A stretch of DNA of 64,000 nucleotides from Tetradesmus obliquus. Its lineage: Eukaryota; Chlorophyta; Chlorophyceae; Sphaeropleales; Scenedesmaceae. The notes under the pieces are model-generated. The model saw nothing but the letters and a program-made list of their open reading frames with translations, did no database searches and was not told where the DNA came from. The DNA lies in the NCBI GenBank assembly GCA_030272155.1, contig CP126192.1, positions 8,528,501 through 8,592,500 of the forward strand, given 5' to 3'. Below, one piece after another: positions 23,591 through 36,940 of the stretch; the first letter of the stretch is position 1; the number at the start of each line of letters is the position of its first letter. Both the position numbers and the translations under genes were made by a program.

Positions 23591-26030
23591 GGACTTGCAT
23601 AAACTGCCTATTACCGTTATAACAAACGTATTTGATGCAGTAAACAAGTGTTCGCGGCAGGACAGCAATGTCGAGGTGCTTGGGTTGGCGCCCTCGACCC
23701 CCTGGTGCCAAGTCACTGCAGCTGCAACTGCCAAGTGGGCAAGTGACCCATGGGCTGTAACACAATCAGCATGTAGCTGCTGCAATACAAACAGAATCTG
23801 GCAGCTGCTGCAATCACAACAACATCAACAGCACGCAGCTGCTGCTTGACAGCAAAGGCACCCAGCTGCTGCAAGTACAACATAAGCAGTGAGGACACCA
23901 CGCGGAACAGCTGCCAAGAACTGCATTGTCAAGATTGCGTCTCTACCACTTGTACAGATGATGCCTATGCCAACTGCATTCACTGTGCATCCTGTTGCAG
24001 GCAGCGCCAGCACAGCAATGCACCAGCTGCCACTACCGCTGCATGCCACCATCTGCCAACGAAAACATACAAGTTCCAGCAGCTGCTGATCGCGCACTGG
24101 TGTCTGCGTAGCCGGCATCAACTGCGAGTTGGCAGGCTGCCACTGCCTGCATTGATCACAAGTGTAGCGGTTGTTTCAAAGAACACCCCTGCAGCAGTGC
24201 AGCAGAAACAGAGCAGCTGCACTCACATTTGCATGCTGCAGCGTAGGATGTGGCACTTGTTGAGGTTGGCGTTATCTCAATCAAGGTCTGGGCCAACCGG
24301 CGTTTGCGCGTTGATTGGCGCCCGCCACGCACCACTACATGCAACACTACAGAGCAGCAGCATCTGCGCCAACATAATCGCTGCCACTGAATCGCACATA
24401 TGAGGCAGACTGCTTGCAATGCCACACCGCTCAAGCTCACCAGGAAGTGCATCAGCCATGCCACGCTGCCGGAAAGTCGGCCCCTGTGTCTCTATAGGGA
24501 AGGTCTGCGCACCAACAGAGGTGTCATGTCAACATATCACAATGGTGGTCTCCAAGCAGGCTGTCTGCTGCTGCATTAGATACAGTGGCGCCATGCTGAC
24601 TGCAATCAAGTAGGACCCATGCACGCAGGAAGTAAAAGCTGGATGGGTGGCGCGCACACCACATGGAGGGCATTGCGAGCAAGTATGGTGTGTGTGAAGT
24701 GCGTCGCAAGCACGTTCCACATTATGCAACTGCTGGCCTGCTGGGCATGCTGTCTGCTGCGTGCGTATGTTCATGCACGCGTTGCCAAGAATAATCACGA
24801 CAAGCCCTGCAGCAAGCGGCATGCTCTTGATTGGGGAGAGCTGTCACTTCACAGCAGCAGCAGCAGCAGTAGCAGCAGCTGTAACCTGCTACCTGTTAGG
24901 TTCTAACGTTTTTCGTTATTCTGACCTACCTGTGATGCTGGGAGACGGGCAGCTGACAGGAGCCTGCACACAGCAGCAGCAGCAGCAGCAACGCAGGTGA
25001 CACACAACTGCACCTGTGGACAACCTGCATGCACCCAGCCTCTACAGCTGACATAGCACGGCTGATGCTGCTGCACTGCTGCAACTGATCTTGATCTGGT
25101 AATGGTGTGATCATTCCTGCGACAGTACTGCTGCACTGCTGCAACTGTAGCTGCTGCTGCTGCTGCTGCTGTGAGCTGGGCGCCCTAGCAGCTGCAGGGC
25201 TGGGTGCTGTCGTTTCAGCCGCTGCTGATCTGGGTAAGAGTCGCTCACCATGTCATCAAAGTATCAAGATAAGCAGTAGCAGCTCCATGCGCTTTCTACA
25301 GCCTTGAAATCCTGCATTATCAACCTTGCAGCTGCATAGTGCTTCAAGGACTGCTGCTGCTCAATGAGCAGGCGTCTGCAGCCTCACAAACGCCCAATAA
25401 CCGCATTGATCTGTTGTCATTCATTACGCTTTCAGCGATGGTCTCTGCCAGTGGACACGAGCTTGCAGTCTGTTTCAGCCCCGTGCACCATATGCAACGC
25501 AGCAGCAGTGCGCGACACAGGTGCGATCGCTGTAATGCTTCAGCAGTAATCATATTGATCATCGTTTGCAGCTGTTTGCTTACCAGTAGACGAACAGTTC
25601 ACGAGCGTATGCCAACTGACCATTTTGTATTTTAACAAGTGACACACCTTGCAGCAGCGCGCAATGGGGCTATACGGGCCATTAAACTTACTGTAATAGA
25701 ACTAAACGATGTGTTTGGAAAGGCTGCTGCTTCGGCAGCGTGGGAAAGTCGTGCAATGCTGTAGTGACATGCTGATCTTCGCCTTGAGGCGCTGTCGTGT
25801 CATAAGACACCATAAATGCTGCTTTATATGATGATTATTTGCACTATCGCACGCTTTGGCGTGAATTTTAAGCCGGTGTTGACGTGATATCGACAAACCC
25901 TACAGCAAGCCCATGGGCTGGCCAGCTGACGTGCTGGCTGTTCAGCGACACAGTATAAGCGGCATACATGCAACAACACCTACTTGCGGCGTTTTAGCCG
26001 GGTATCGTGCCGTACAACGCATCAGCAGCA

Positions 26031-26162
26031 GCACATGTCCAGTTGCAGGCAGACTGCCAGTCCAGTGGACCTGCAACTGGACATGCAAACCCACCAACTG
26101 GACACGATTTGGTGCCACTGGACATGCCTGGACATGCAGCTGGACATCTCGGTGACCATAGT
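26031..26162. repeat. Right subterminal TGTCCAG array
   Basis: About six TGTCCAG/CTGGACA words. The outer ~45 bases mirror the left array in inverted orientation. Confidence 0.75.
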
Positions 26163-26261
26163 GTATGGAAATGCCCATGACGTGACTGTGGGTCCAAACC
26201 GTTGACGGTCCGAAAGCGTGTGTAAAAGACACGGTCACGGCGTGTTCCAGAGAAACAGGCC

Positions 26262-26269
26262 CATTCTTA
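26262..26269. repeat. Right 8-bp target-site duplication
   Basis: CATTCTTA, identical to 22958-22965. Confidence 0.75.
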
Positions 26270-26430
26270 TGCTTACACCCTTATGATAAGTGCTTGCACC
26301 GGTTTGCACAGTTGCCAGCTGCAGCCAGCTGGCGTCCAGCACTGCTTATGATCATGTGCTGATCGGCAAGCAGCAATCCACTGTTTACCAAGTTGTCAGC
26401 ATCAACACAGCAGCAACCGGTTACTCACGG

Positions 26431-26439
26431 CATATATTA
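26431..26439. repeat. LINE target-site duplication, 3' side
   Basis: CATATATTA, repeated exactly at 36941-36949. It abuts the terminal heptamer repeat of the LINE. Confidence 0.85.
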
Positions 26440-26461
26440 GTTGAAAGTTGAAAGTTGAAAG
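26440..26461 (-). repeat. LINE 3'-terminal heptamer repeat
   Basis: On the plus strand GTTGAAA is repeated three times. It marks the 3' end of the element, next to the target duplication, and stands where other LINEs have poly(A). Confidence 0.8.
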
Positions 26462-29400
26462 AGTCTACGCCCTCTTTGCAGGGAGCGGAATTAACGGAGG
26501 GCAAAGGACAGGGCCTTAACACCGTGTAACAGTGTCACGGGACTCCCGCCCTTCCCCTACGACAAGCTCTGCCATCAGCAATCCATCTAAAACCATATGA
26601 CTTCCTCCTTAAAAAAGCTGCGAGTTCTCTGGGTCTTCAGAGCAGCAGGCGTCGCCACTGCCCCCTGCTGTGCTGTCGTGGTTCCAGCACGCTCCTCTCG
26701 CTGCTTCCGCTAAACACAAGATCAAATGATACCAAATGACCACAATGTAGAGCCGTCCCAACAATGAGGCCATGCTAGCAGGCATCAACCCATCACCGCT
26801 GCTGCTGCTGCTGCCCACCACATCCAGCACCCCTGCCACCCCTTTCCCCAAAGTCCCCCCAGCCCCAGCCATATGCATTGGAGGTAACTATCCTCCCTTC
26901 TTTTTCTTACGTTTTTTGCGCTTGAAGTTGGGTAGTCTGGGCCCTTGCCTCTTCTGGCCGTTCTTAGCTGCATTGCTGCTGCTGCTGCCGCTGCCGCTGT
27001 TTCGCTGTGTTACACAGGTGGCGCCTGCTGCTTGGCTTTGTTGGCGCCATTGCTTGCCCAGACGAGTGCCCATCTTGATGCGTCTGTATCTTATCACATT
27101 AGTGAGTGATCGAATGGCTTGGAGATGCAGGTTGCACAGGAGTGTGTCCAGGGCTGGGGACGTGACGCCCAGTGTTTCCTTCAAAAGCTTTTTGGCGCTG
27201 GTGTACACTGTACCAGCGACTCCCAGGGGGATAACCACCAGTTGTATTTCAGTGTCGCTCGTAGAGCTGTACTTCCTTATTGCTTGCAGTAGACTGTGGT
27301 GCTGCTCCCTGGCATGCATCACTTGGTCTTGCGGCTGCGTGTCCCTGCAGTACTTGACCTCCACTAATGTATAGCTGTGCTTGATGCTCGTGTCCTTGCT
27401 GTTGCGATATAGCACCATGTCTGGTTTGTGTGCTTTGACTAGTGCCTCTTTTTCTTCCGCAGGCATGCTCGGCGGCAATATCCTTGCTGGCAGGAACTGG
27501 GTCATTGTCTGCAGTCCATCAGCTTTCTGTGCAGCCTTGCTTACGTCCATGGCCACAACTTGTGCACCATTGTCACCGGTGAGTATGGCTTTTGCTATGA
27601 GCAGCACCGCTTCATTATGGCGCTTGGTGACCGCCATGGACAGGTCAGGGCAGCCGCTCACTGAGTGCATTGTGCCATCTGGCTGGCCGCACAGCACACA
27701 TTTGTCTGATGTAGCTTTTCCGTACCACCAGGCTCGTTTCTGTGAAGAAAAAGTGCCGGTTCGCACTTTCAGTGCGTTCACCAGCTCGCGATATGTAACT
27801 GCAGTGGATGTGAGGAAGGCATGGCTTACTTTTTCTGTATCACGTGCCGTTTCCTGTGCTGCAGAGAAGCAGATGGCGTTGGTGTTGGAGCCGCCAAACC
27901 TGTGGCACTTATGGGCCATGGTGTGGAGCGAGGCAACGTCATGCACTGGCTGTGGCGGTGTGGGTACCTCCTTTCCTGGCTCCTGCGTTTCTGGGCGGTG
28001 TGGCCACGCCATGTTCGGCCTACTGTTGCTGGGTGTGGATATCACCGCATCTGCCTTTCGCGTCCCTTTTGCGACACTTGTGGCAATCTCATCAGCGTGC
28101 TCATTGCCTGGAATGCCTATGTGGGACTTCACTTTGTAGAGGTGAATAGGCCGACCTCCTGCAGCTATGGAGCTTACTATCTGCTGTAGCAGCGCTGCGT
28201 GTCTGTGAAAGCCAAGGCAGATGTCTTGTGGTCTTGTCACCATTCTATGGATCTGATATATAACTGCAAGGCTGTCGGTGGCAATGTGCCTGCATCGCAT
28301 GGTGATTGCTTTGTAAGCAGCCGCCAGCTCTGCACGGTTTATTGTGTCGTCGTATGGGTAGGCTTCGTCGCTGGGCAGGCATGCCACCTCGCGTTCTCCT
28401 GTTGTGGTGCCTGGCCGCGGCGCTGGTATGTAGACTGCAGCACCTATTCGAGGTACTGTTCGTCCTTGTGCGTTTATGGTTGCTTTTGCCCCTTCCGCCG
28501 GTGCTGCTGATGGCATCATGTTTGGCGGTTGTTCTTCTGGTGTGGCTGCGCATGTCTTCTTACTGTTGTTGCTCAGGAAGCTGCCATCTGTGTAGGCCAG
28601 CTGCCTCCAGTTGTACCTCAACGGGATCGGTGCTGTTGCACATGTGTCTGGGAGACAGCCAGGGTTGTTCGCGCCATGGCTGCTTTGCGAGCTGCTGTCG
28701 GCTGGCAGCTTTCGTATTTTGGCGGCTGCGCGTGCTCGTTGTTGTGTAGCGCTTGTATTGGAGTTATCCAATAGCTGCTCGGCACGACGGTGCCACTGCC
28801 GCATGAGTGTAGGTGTTGCTCGAGCATGAGCTGGTTCATCCAGCGCCTGGTTTAGGGCGGCCGTCATTTCATGCGCAAACAGCTCACGCACCTCGCTTGA
28901 TCTTTGTGTCGAGAACTGGTCAAAGCCTGCTTCATTGCCTATTTCCACCACCAGCATGTCACACGCAGGCTTGTATGTGCTGCTTGTATTGAGCATGTAC
29001 GTTGGCGGGGCTTCAAGCCTGAATTTGGCTGCTGGGATCCGCACCAGGGGCCTGCAGTATGCAGTGTTGGCCCTGAGCAGCTTCAGATACCCTGGGTTGC
29101 GCGCCTCGGTGGAGGCGGGGATGATGAGCAGCGTCAGTGTTGGCAGGGGTGCAGCCTTTGCACTTTCTATGGCATGTCGCACAACTGTGTGTACTGCTGC
29201 CGGTGCAGTGTCTGGCACAGCTATGGAGCTGCCTGTCCATCTGCTCTGGGTGCTGTCTCCGTTGGACGCAAAAAGTTTATCTGTGCTAAATGGGCTGTAG
29301 TAAGCTTGTGTTGATGCGTGGAAGTTCAGCGGGCTGCTGCATCTTTCTGAGGCAGCAAGTATCGTGCGTCTCAGGACGTCAAACACTGCGCTGGGCGTTG

Positions 29401-32400
29401 CCCACTCGCCTTTGGTGCTAATGCTGCCAGTAGTGTTTGACTGGCAGAGGGCTCCATCTTTGTAGCGTGTTAGCAGCTGGTATACGTCAGCAGCAAACGA
29501 TCCAGCCGACATGCTGGTGTGGGCTGCCTCATCTGCGGCTTGAGATTGCATGTACGCGGCGTACAGGAGCTTCAGTCGGTGAACTGGCATGGTGAAGGGT
29601 GTTGTACCGTCTGGCTTGTTGATGCATGCCACCTCATGCACATGGTCTTTGCCGCCATGCCTTGACTCTACTGGTCGTACCGTGATCTGGTACGCACTTG
29701 TGGCATATGTGTCGGTCTGTGGGTTGATTGGTGTCGGGTGTATGTGCAACAGTTTGCGTATGTCTTGCCCTTGCGTAATGTCGTATCGGCGCTGCTCTTG
29801 GACGGCGTGCAAGTATGTGCCTTGCTGCTCTAAGTTGGTCAAGTTCAGGCCCGCGTACTTGTCATTGTCACTGGGACGTGGCCTTTTGGCCGGTGGCGCT
29901 GCTTGGTTGGCCACTAGTTGTGACAGCTTCAGCACATGTTGGTGGTACTTGTCTGGTTGATCAGAAAATACGCCTTGCAGTGTGTCAAGGGGCTCTGGGC
30001 TGGGCTGCCATTCTACTCTGTGCCAGCGCAGCTCCTCAGGAAGTGCTTGTTGCATTTCTGCTGTGGTGGGGTTGTGGTCGGCGGTGATTGCCGTGCCTCG
30101 TTGCAGCTGCCGACAGTAGTCGCAATACCATGCGGCTTCCTCATCAGGCAATGCGGCGTCCCAGCCTGCTTGTTCTGTAGGTGTCATGCATGCCGTGTGA
30201 TAGCTCCTAAGGCAGCAGCTGCATGTGGGCAGGTCTGCTTCTGACTGGTGCTGTTCTGAGAGAAGGCATCTCTCACATCCAGTGTCAACTCCTTCTGTCA
30301 TTATCTCTTCGGCAGTGGCTTGCCGTTGAGCAGATGGGTGGTAACCCAGCTGCTGCGCCAGCTGCACAGTCCAGCCTGGCAGGATTGAGTGCTTCCACTG
30401 CACCAGCACCTGAGGTTGCGTGCCTGTTTGTGTGTCGGTAGCTTGTTGCAGGGCAATTACATCAGATATCGTGTCTCCATTGAAGGATGCATACACATTG
30501 AACAGTGTCCATCGTTCGTTTGTGTGGTTGTCGTGGCAACCGTATTTCGCTTGTCGGGTCGGGGCAGGAATGTTTTTGCACAGGTCCCAGCCTGTTGCGC
30601 GGGCAGTGTACCGGCGCTTTTTGCCCGCAAGCTGTTGGCACGTCTGCACTGTAGCCTCCACACTTGGTGCTGTTCTTATTTGGGCGCAGGTTAGGGATGG
30701 GTCACACAGCCTGCGGGGCTGTCTGTGTACCAAGTTGACTTGTAGCGTTGACTGCGGCGGCGGTGCAGTGCGCTGCAGGGCAGCATGGATGGGCAGGTAG
30801 CCTGGCTTGGCAAGCAGGATGTGGCTTTTTGTGTATGCACTAACTTGACGCTGTGCAGGCATCAGATCACTGTGGGTGACTGTGGCGACGGCCGAGTAGT
30901 ATTCGCCGCTGCTGAGTGTGCTTGGGCTTAGCATGTGCAGGAAAATAGTGAGCCTGTTTAGGGCCTTTTTGTGTTTGCAGCCCACTGTCTTGGTCTTGCA
31001 TACCGTGCGCAGCCGGCTGGCTGGCATGCAGAGGCCGGTGTGTACGTCTACAATGTGGCTCAGTGTGCTTATGCCAAGCTCCGCCAGGGCGCGTACTGCT
31101 GTCATCAGACTAGGATGTTCAGTGGCAATATCCAGTGCTAGCTCTTCATTGAGCAGCGTCGTCAGGAATGACCTTGTGGCTGTGTCAACGTCATCCAGCT
31201 GCAAGGTGGTGCCGTTGTGTATGAGTATGAGTCCATCGCTGGTGTTCAGGCCCTGCAGTGCTTGTAGCTGCCGCAGGCGCATGGCTTTCTGTATTGTCTG
31301 GCTCTTGGTGACTGGGTTGCAGTCATTATTTGCTGTGGCAAGTTGGCGCTTCAGCAATGCCCTGGCAAGGTGGCCGGTGGTTGTGTGATCATTCACTGCG
31401 ATGATCAAACGTTCAGCTAGCACCGCATGATACTCTGCCTGCAGTGAGGGGCATCCAAGGCCGCCGTCTGTCAGGTCATTGTGTGCGAAGGCTGTTGAGG
31501 CACAGGTCGGCAGGCCATACGCGCTTTTGGCGGCGCTGGTTAAGAGGGAGTCTAGTTTTTGCAGCTGCGGTGCTGTATATGGCGCCACAGGGAATGTGTA
31601 GCGTATCATTGGACGTATGGACGTGTTCAGCACCCGCATCTTCTGCCTGGGTGACAGCCAGGATTGTTTCAGATGGTGTAGCTTGTTTTTGACCAGCTGC
31701 AGGATGTGCTGGAATTGTGCAGCCCAGTTCAGGCTCATCGTGATGTAGACACCCAGGTATCTGAATGCTTGCTGTGGGGGGTGCACTTGAACTTGAGCTC
31801 CCTGAATTGTGACTCTGGCTGTGAGGCGCTTTGCTATGGTTGCTTGGTCATATGGCTTTACAGGGTTGCTGCAGTGCAGTGCAGCTGTGGCCGAGCTTTT
31901 GTCCATGTTTACAGTGAGGCGCGCCCACTTGGAGTACGCAGTTAGCTTGTCCGCTTGTATGGCTAGGTCGCTGATGGATGTGGTGAGAATGTTCACGTCG
32001 TCTGCATATGTGCAGTCCGCCATCTGGTGTTGTATTTGTTCCTGCTTGTTGTTTAGTGCTTTGAATTCGTACCCCCTGCCTCCTACTTTCAGCCATCTAA
32101 GTAGTGGCTCCAAGTACAGTATGAACAGGTATGGTGACAAACTGTCCCCTTGAATTGTGCCGCGCAGGATCGGGATCGGGTCAGTGCAGCCGTATGGGGT
32201 GCGCACTACAGTTGACGCGTCCGTGTACAAGTTTTTCACCACTCTTACTGCATCGTCTGGGAAACCCAGGGCTGCTAGGACCTGAGTGATCTTGGTATGA
32301 GCTACCGTATCAAATGCTTCTGAGAAATCCACCTGTAGCAGATGTATGTCTTGTTTTGTCAGCATGGCGTCCTCTAGTGCCATCACCAAGTTTTCAACCT

Positions 32401-35400
32401 GTTCATGTGTTGATCGCTTGCTTCTGAAGCCTGCTTGGCTGTGGCTGTGTACTGCATTGCGTTCTCCATAGTCTGTCATGGCTAGTGTCACCATGCGCGT
32501 CCACAGCTTGTATATGGTGTTCTCCAGCCCTATACGCCTATAGTACTTGAGATTGGTGATGCGTCCTTTGTTTTTGTACAGCAGGATGGTAGTGCTGCGT
32601 TTCCAGGCGTTGGGTGTGACACCTGTCGCCCACATGATTTGGAACAACAGGTGGATTGCTTGTTTGCATTCGTCTGGCAGTGCTTTTAGAATTTCATTGG
32701 CTATGCCGTCTGGGCCAGGGCACTTATTGTTGGCCAGGGTGTTCAGGCACTGCCTGAATGTGCACTCATCCTGTATAATATGGTGCAGGCTGCGGGTCGT
32801 GGGTTGTGGGTGTTCTAGTGTGAAGCGGTCAGTTGCTGCTGGCAACACGAATGGGAATGGCTCACTTGCAGCCGTGCCGGTGCACCGGCTTGGCGCCTGG
32901 CAAGCTGGGTCGTGTACAGTGGCTCTTGCAGTAATGTATGACTGCACCACCTCTTTGCATCTAGGCCCTGTCACCACGGTGTTGTTGTTTCTTTCGTCCT
33001 CAAGCACGCGGAGTGCTTGGCTTACAGGCTTGACATATGTGCCAGTGGCTCGTTTGTTTGCCAACTTCTGGTGTGTGTCCGCAAATGTCTGTTGCCTGTG
33101 TCTTTCCAACTGTGCTGCATGTGTCATATGTTCGCGATTAATCTGTTGAATCTGCTTCTGCAGCGCTTTCCTGACGGCTGCTGCTGTTGTCTCCCTTGTT
33201 GCTTCGGGGTGGTCTTCTTGATGTTCAGCAATCATCGTGCGTGCTGGTGCTGCTTTGTCTGAGGCCAGCACTTCGGCGGCTGCCTCGTCGTCTACAGCAG
33301 CGGCCCATTGGGCTATTGTCTTGCGTGTTTGTTTAGCTATTTTGTACTTTTTGCTGTCTGTGCGGGTTCGGTTGTGGAGGCGGCCCTTGCTGTTGGCGAG
33401 CACAGTAGGGCAGTGTTGCAGTGCCAGGACATTTGCTTCAACAACCATTGCGGTGACTTGGTCTGATACGTCAGTGAGCACGTCTTCAGCGCTGCTGCCG
33501 CAGCTGAACGCAGTGATTGTTGGCGGCGCAGTGGCAGTGTCGGTTGGCTGCTGTGCGGCAACTTCAGCCTGCAGTGTTGTGAGGCGCTGCAGCAAATGTG
33601 ACCATTTAGGTGGCAATTTTTCTTGCAGGATGTTTTTATACCTTTTGTAGGCTTCAGCAGGGATAGGCCTTTGCAGCTTGCGCATGCCATCCTCAGTGTG
33701 TGCTGGCACGTCCAGCGGTGGTGCGTTCATGTGCAGCATTTTGTACGAGCAGGTCCATCGGAGGCCGTCATGGTCCGTGTCCCAGTCGCTGGTGTCTATG
33801 ATGCTGGTGGTGTGGGATCCTTGGGGCGGTGATGTCGTAAGGATGTCGTCAATCCTGCTGGTGGGGTCTCTGCCTCCTGCTGCTGTGATTTTATGGTATG
33901 TCAGCGGCCTAGCTTCTGGCTGCAGTTGTGTTGGGTGGAGCCCAAGTGCGCTGGCGGCTGTCAGGAAGGCGTGGTGCATGCAATCTGGGTTCCTGCAGCA
34001 TTTCCCCTCTTTGTGCTTGCCTGTGCATCTGGGTGGCCTGTTGGGTCTGTCCGATGGGTGTGCCGCGGCGTTGAAGTCGCCTGCTGCTACGACATGGTAT
34101 TGTCGTTCACTCCTGCCGGCGCTGGTGGCCTGTGTAGAGCCTTGCAGCACCGCGAGGATGTGGTTGTAGATGCCGGTGCGGTATATGTGCGCCGCAGGCG
34201 TGCGGTCTGTGTATTTGTCTTCTGGGACGTTGGTGGGGCAGTACACACCGATGATATGTAGCGGCTTAGATGCTGGCAGCTGCAGCTCAATGTGCTGGAG
34301 GTAGCCCTGCAGATCTGTTGGTGTGAGATCTGACACAGTCAAACATGCCTCAGTTATGTCAGTCGGGACCGCTATCGTGACTCCAGCTTGTGGTGATCTG
34401 ATTGCAGGATGGGTTGAGTGAAATTTCCTGTATCCTGGCGCCATTGCACGAATGATTTGCTTGCGAGTGCTGCACTTTGTCAGCTTGGTTTCGGTCATGA
34501 CGATAATTGGTGCTTCGTCTTCGCTGTTAGCAATGTGTGCATCTACGTCCCTCCAGCTGCCTGCTTGCAGGCCGCGGCTCTGCAGCACGTCGAACACTAG
34601 GTCTGGTGCGGGCTGCGTGTTGGCTGTTGTGTTAGCTTGTTTGTCAGCGTATCTGGGTTCTTTGGCTGTGCCTGTGACTGTTTGGATCGGGGCTGCGGGT
34701 GCTGGTTCCGCAGCTTGCTGTTGTGGGCCTGCCTTGGGGTGAGCTGGTGGTGCTGTATGCTCACTTTGCATAGGTCGTGTGCTCGCATGTGGTGGGCGGG
34801 GCATGCGTGAGACTGGCGGCGCAGGGGTAGCTGCCGCTGGTTGTTTGTTGCTCGTGAAGAAGTCAGTTATGTTTCTTTGTGCACCCTGTGCAGGTGTTGC
34901 ACGCTTGCTGTGTTTGCGGGTGGGCCTCTTGTTGGGCGGTTTTTGTGTTGCTGCGGGACGTGGGTGCGCCTTGGCCGCCGTGACAGCACGCGCAGGCACT
35001 GTGGCGTCTGCCAGCCCAGTGCGTGTGCGCTTGGCAGCAGGGTGGTCAGCTGGCTGCGGTGTTTCCTTGGTTTGTGCTGTCGTTGCTGCCGTGGCCACGG
35101 CTGCCGTGTCCTTTTCTTGTGGCAGTGGCGCGGCACGCTTTCCTGCTTTTGCTGCTCGTTGCGTTGCGTCTGCTGCTCTTTGTGCCGCCTCTGCCGCACG
35201 CAGCGCAGCAGGGTCCACTGCGTCGGGGTCTAAGCCTTGCGCCCTTGCTATCAGCAGAGCAGTGCGCGCTTGCTCCACCTGTTCTGCCTCTGCAGTGTCT
35301 GTGTATGCAGCATGAGTTGGCAGGGGTACGGGTGGTATGGTCGGGACATCTGCCAGGTTGCGTATGAAGGGGTTGTTAGTTTCATACATGTGCTGCGCGC

Positions 35401-36940
35401 TGCGCACTTGTTGAGTGTATACTGTGACTTCCCTGCCATCCGCCGTCGGCAGCTCCCAGAGTGGTGGTTCGCCAGTTGCGCGCTGGCTGCGGCGAGCAAG
35501 GCGTATGGTGCAATTGTTACTGTATGCGTCTCGGCGCACAAGGCACACCAGTGAGACTCCTTGTTTGCCGCGTATTCTCGTCCAGTCTTCGTGTGTAAGC
35601 AGCGGGTTGTAGCCCTCTCCTTGAATGTGCAGCACACTGTCCAGGTTACACCATTCTCCAGTGACGGGGCTTTTGCCAATGGTGTACCAGTGGCCCCCGT
35701 ACATTTCAGGGTCCAACACTGTGAATAGGTTGCACCCTTTAGGCAGCCGAGCAAGGATATCAATCTTGTTGTATTCTGTGGTAGCTGGGACAGGCAGGGG
35801 CCCGGCCAGCATCACGTCCTCAGCTGTATACTCATACTTGAAGTGTCCTAGGCTTGCTAGTTGGTAGTTGCCGCTGTCATCGAAGTAAGGGATGTCTGAC
35901 TCTTGACCCCATCCACGGGGTGGTACATGGGTGGCGCGGAGATGGGCTGTAATAAAGAGAGGGCCCCTCACAGCCTGCCTATGCAGGGCTGAGTTCAGTG
36001 CCGAGGCACCGCATTGTCTCGATATTTGTGGTTCTGCATACAATCCTATTGTTGCTGGTTTGACCCATTCTCGCCAGCACCTGTGTGTTTCGTCGTATTT
36101 CCACTTGCGGTCCCCTATGGCGTTGGGGTTGTCAGCAGGTTTTGGGGGGCGTGGGATGTAGTGTCTGGGGCCACCTCCTATGAGGGGCTTGGATGTTATA
36201 ACCGCCTGCTCCTCAGCAGACGTTTCTGTGCCATTGCGGCCCACACCCTGTGGCCTTGCTAGTAGTGTCTCACATGGTGCGGTGGCTGTGCTGGTGTTGT
36301 CAAGTGCAGCAGTATCACAGCTGTTGTTGGCATCTTTGGTTTGGTTGTATTCTGCTGGGATGGTTTTCTCAGCTGCATCGCATGAGCTGACATCGCAGGG
36401 TGGCTTTGCGGCACACGGACTGTCGGGTGAATGGCTGGCATCGCTGCTGCTGCTGGCAGCAGTTTGACTGGCTTCTGCAGCGCTCTGTACGTGAGGTTTT
36501 GAATGGTGTAAGCCTTGCCCCGCTACGTGGCATGAGCTGGCATTGCAGGGGATGGTATGTTGTGTTGGGATTGAATGTGCTGTTGCTGTGTTGCTGGGTG
36601 CTCGCTCCACGTGAACTCGGTCGGAGTTCCCCGCGGTGCTGGTGCTGAGTGGGGCTCGAGTGTGCTTTAGGTAAGGCGATTCAAAAGTCCGAACCGCTAT
36701 TACATTGCTTGCTTTTATCCTGTACCTGTGCGTGCGCAGAAATCGGACATACATGCTGTAGTGCTTGCTTCTCTTCGCTGCTGCTGCTTTCATCGAAAAG
36801 GCGTGGTGGCTGCGAGCCATGTTGATTGCATTGTTCAACATAATCTGTGCTCTTTCAAGCGTGGTCTGCTGAGTGGGTGCCTGTGCTTTTGTCTGGGTTC
36901 TACAATCGCTGTGCTGTTGTGCTGGTGTGCCTGGCTGCGC
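26440..36940 (-). mobile_element. Dualen/RandI-like LINE retrotransposon, 10.5 kb
   Basis: A minus-strand non-LTR element bounded by perfect 9-bp direct repeats (CATATATTA). Its 3' end is not poly(A) but about three copies of a heptamer, CTTTCAA on the sense strand (26440-26461). A 3' UTR of about 450 bases separates this from the stop at 26888. One uninterrupted 10-kb reading frame fills the rest, and the lack of decay suggests recent insertion. There is no 5' UTR: the frame starts at the very edge of the element and its ATG lies in the duplicated target. Two endonuclease types (APE-like before the reverse transcriptase, REL-like at the C-terminus) identify the Dualen/RandI group described from Chlamydomonas. 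Confidence 0.9.

Larger units (their letters stand above)
22966..26261. mobile_element. Non-autonomous hAT-like DNA transposon, 3.3 kb
   Basis: The left end begins GGGCCCGTTTCTTTGG. The inverted right end reads GGCCTGTTTCTCTGG, or GGGCC if the shared C is included. Both ends carry GTGACCGTG a little further in. The element is flanked by 8-bp direct repeats CATTCTTA. An 8-bp duplication with short imperfect inverted ends fits the hAT superfamily. Subterminal inverted arrays of TGTCCAG lie at both ends. No transposase-like reading frame is present: the interior is CAG-rich, with only short open frames. It therefore probably moves with a transposase supplied elsewhere. A 7-bp duplication with one more terminal base is an equally valid reading. 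Confidence 0.7.
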
